This document shows positions 63,075-64,000 of a DNA stretch of 64,000 bases, in pieces (the stretch's first letter is position 1; every line of letters starts with the position of its first letter). Below the pieces are notes generated by a model. It made no database searches. It worked only from the letters and a program-made list of their open reading frames with translations, and was not told the DNA's origin. Source of the DNA: Gammaproteobacteria bacterium. Its GTDB lineage: Bacteria > Pseudomonadota > Gammaproteobacteria > GCA-001735895. The stretch lies in assembly GCA_030595795.1 (NCBI GenBank), contig JAUVCH010000009.1:1-64000 (forward strand). The letters run 5' to 3'. A program made the position numbers and the translations under genes.

Positions 63075-64000
63075 TGATCACTTGTTCCTGTTGGTTGTCT
63101 ACGGATTGCTTTTCCATCGTTTCCTGCGATCTTTGTAATGTTTCCACTAGCTGAGTATAGCTATCATTGAAACTAACGGGTTGATTCATATCCTGCGCCA
63201 GAAAACTTCTCATAACAGGCTGCATGGCAATGGCCTGATCGATCATCGGATCCGAACCACGCTGGTATGCACCCACGTTTATCAGGTCTCGATTTTGTTG
63301 ATAAAGACTATTAATACGACGGAAATTCTGAGTCATACGTAGATGATCGAGCGTTGTAATCTGCGGTGCCAATCGACTAATCGAGGCTTCGATATCTATC
63401 GCTGGGTACTGCCCGGAATCAGCTAGCTGCCGAGATAATACAATATGACCATCGAGTATAGCTCTGGCCGAATCCGCTATCGGGTCGTTATGATCATCAC
63501 CTTCAACCAACACGGTGTAAAATGCAGTGATCGAGCCTGAGTTCTTATTGCCATTCCCGGCTCGTTCTACCAATTGTGGCAATCGAGCAAATACCGATGG
63601 CGGGTAACCTTTGGTAGCCGGAGGTTCTCCGATTGCCAATGCAATTTCACGCTGCGCCTGTGCGAATCGGGTTAGTGAATCCATTAACAGCAATACGTTG
63701 TGACCCTGATCCCTGAAATATTCGGCGATGCTGGTAGCCTGCATAGCGCCGTGGATTCGCATTAAGGGCGAGGTGTCGGCGGGTGCCGCAACCACGACTG
63801 ATTTTTTCAATCCCTGCTCGCCGAGGATTTCTTCCACGAATTCCTTTACCTCGCGACCACGTTCGCCAATCAGGCCCACAATCACGATGTCGGCTTCGGT
63901 ATACTTGGTCATCATGCCAAGCAATACACTTTTTCCAACACCACTTCCGGCAAATAACCCCATGCGCTGTCCGCGGCCAATCGACGATAACGCATTGATC
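63061..64000 (-). CDS. fliI: Flagellum-specific ATP synthase FliI, C-terminal part
   Basis: The frame runs off the right edge, so the N-terminal domain is missing from the window. Visible are the P-loop [17 protein letters not shown], the [17 protein letters not shown] block, Walker [21 protein letters not shown] and the F1-beta-like [24 protein letters not shown]. The hexameric ATPase feeds export substrates to FlhA. About 310 of roughly 440-450 residues are present. Confidence 0.96.
   Translation of the reverse strand, partial: INALSSIGRGQRMGLFAGSGVGKSVLLGMMTKYTEADIVIVGLIGERGREVKEFVEEILGEQGLKKSVVVAAPADTSPLMRIHGAMQATSIAEYFRDQGHNVLLLMDSLTRFAQAQREIALAIGEPPATKGYPPSVFARLPQLVERAGNGNKNSGSITAFYTVLVEGDDHNDPIADSARAILDGHIVLSRQLADSGQYPAIDIEASISRLAPQITTLDHLRMTQNFRRINSLYQQNRDLINVGAYQRGSDPMIDQAIAMQPVMRSFLAQDMNQPVSFNDSYTQLVETLQRSQETMEKQSVDNQQEQVINDAN

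Noticed and set aside
1-64000. tRNA genes, rRNA genes, CRISPR arrays, prophage or defence systems
   Set aside because: No cloverleaf-type sequence, regularly spaced repeats, integrase, capsid or restriction/defence motif was seen on either strand.

Overview
The window reads as chromosomal DNA of a free-living, polarly flagellated gammaproteobacterium of moderate GC content, probably aquatic. The support is the rpoS-nlpD-yqaA-pcm-surE gene order, relA with a degenerate hydrolase domain, the FlhF/FlhG and ParC/ParP polar-placement pairs, and sigma-54 and sigma-28 promoter motifs in front of flagellar and chemotaxis genes. No tRNA, rRNA, CRISPR array or complete insertion sequence was seen.

Layout. 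(1) 1-1170 is a visibly GC-richer scrap: the tail of an IS91-type transposase, a short unidentified ORF and a 2-oxopent-4-enoate hydratase-like gene broken by a one-base deletion. (2) 1366-6451 holds a cupin protein, an orphan LuxR-type response regulator and a divergent ABC importer built from a TorT-like binding protein and ribose-type ATPase and permease. (3) 6735-16301 is an orphan type VI secretion cargo island (hcp, vgrG, DUF6484, DUF2169, PAAR-like DUF4150, TIGR02270, ketosynthase-like protein, DUF2235 lipase, DUF2931 lipoprotein) with no tss structural genes in view. (4) 16482-26595 is a two-partner secretion system with a 2286-residue TpsA exoprotein, its TpsB transporter and a Calx-beta lipoprotein. 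(5) 26941-41139 is housekeeping: rpoS, nlpD, yqaA, pcm, surE, an Smr protein, a membrane-anchored metzincin-like protease, dusA, relA, the ybbP/ybbA/tesA cluster, a HAD phosphatase and ispG. (6) 41136-44790 holds PilZ, STAS and GGDEF signalling genes and a FliK-like/FlhX pair. (7) 44801-64000 is the flagellar/chemotaxis superoperon read right to left: fliI-fliJ, fliK, fliLMNOPQR, flhB, flhA, flhF, flhG, fliA, cheY, cheZ, cheA, parC, parP, cheW and a small lysine-rich ORF.

How it works together. The flagellar block follows a class hierarchy visible in its promoters. Sigma-54 motifs precede fliK and fliL (export apparatus and C-ring). fliA encodes sigma-28, whose recognition motif then appears in front of cheY and, separately, cheW. 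ParC and ParP should place chemosensory arrays at the pole that FlhF and FlhG mark for the flagellum. cheB is absent from its usual position between cheA and parC. The c-di-GMP genes next door (GGDEF cyclase with an I-site, PilZ receptor) offer a motile/sessile control input. The secretion islands in the left half look like accessory, competition or adhesion functions.

The less ordinary items are: a T6SS-associated ketosynthase-fold protein lacking the catalytic cysteine; the TorT-like/RbsAC importer with an orphan regulator; the FliK-like/FlhX pair; three repeated acidic motifs in CheA; a metzincin-like HExxHxxGxxD membrane protein; and paired repeats upstream of hcp. I did not find a clearly unprecedented system; these are leads from sequence reading only.
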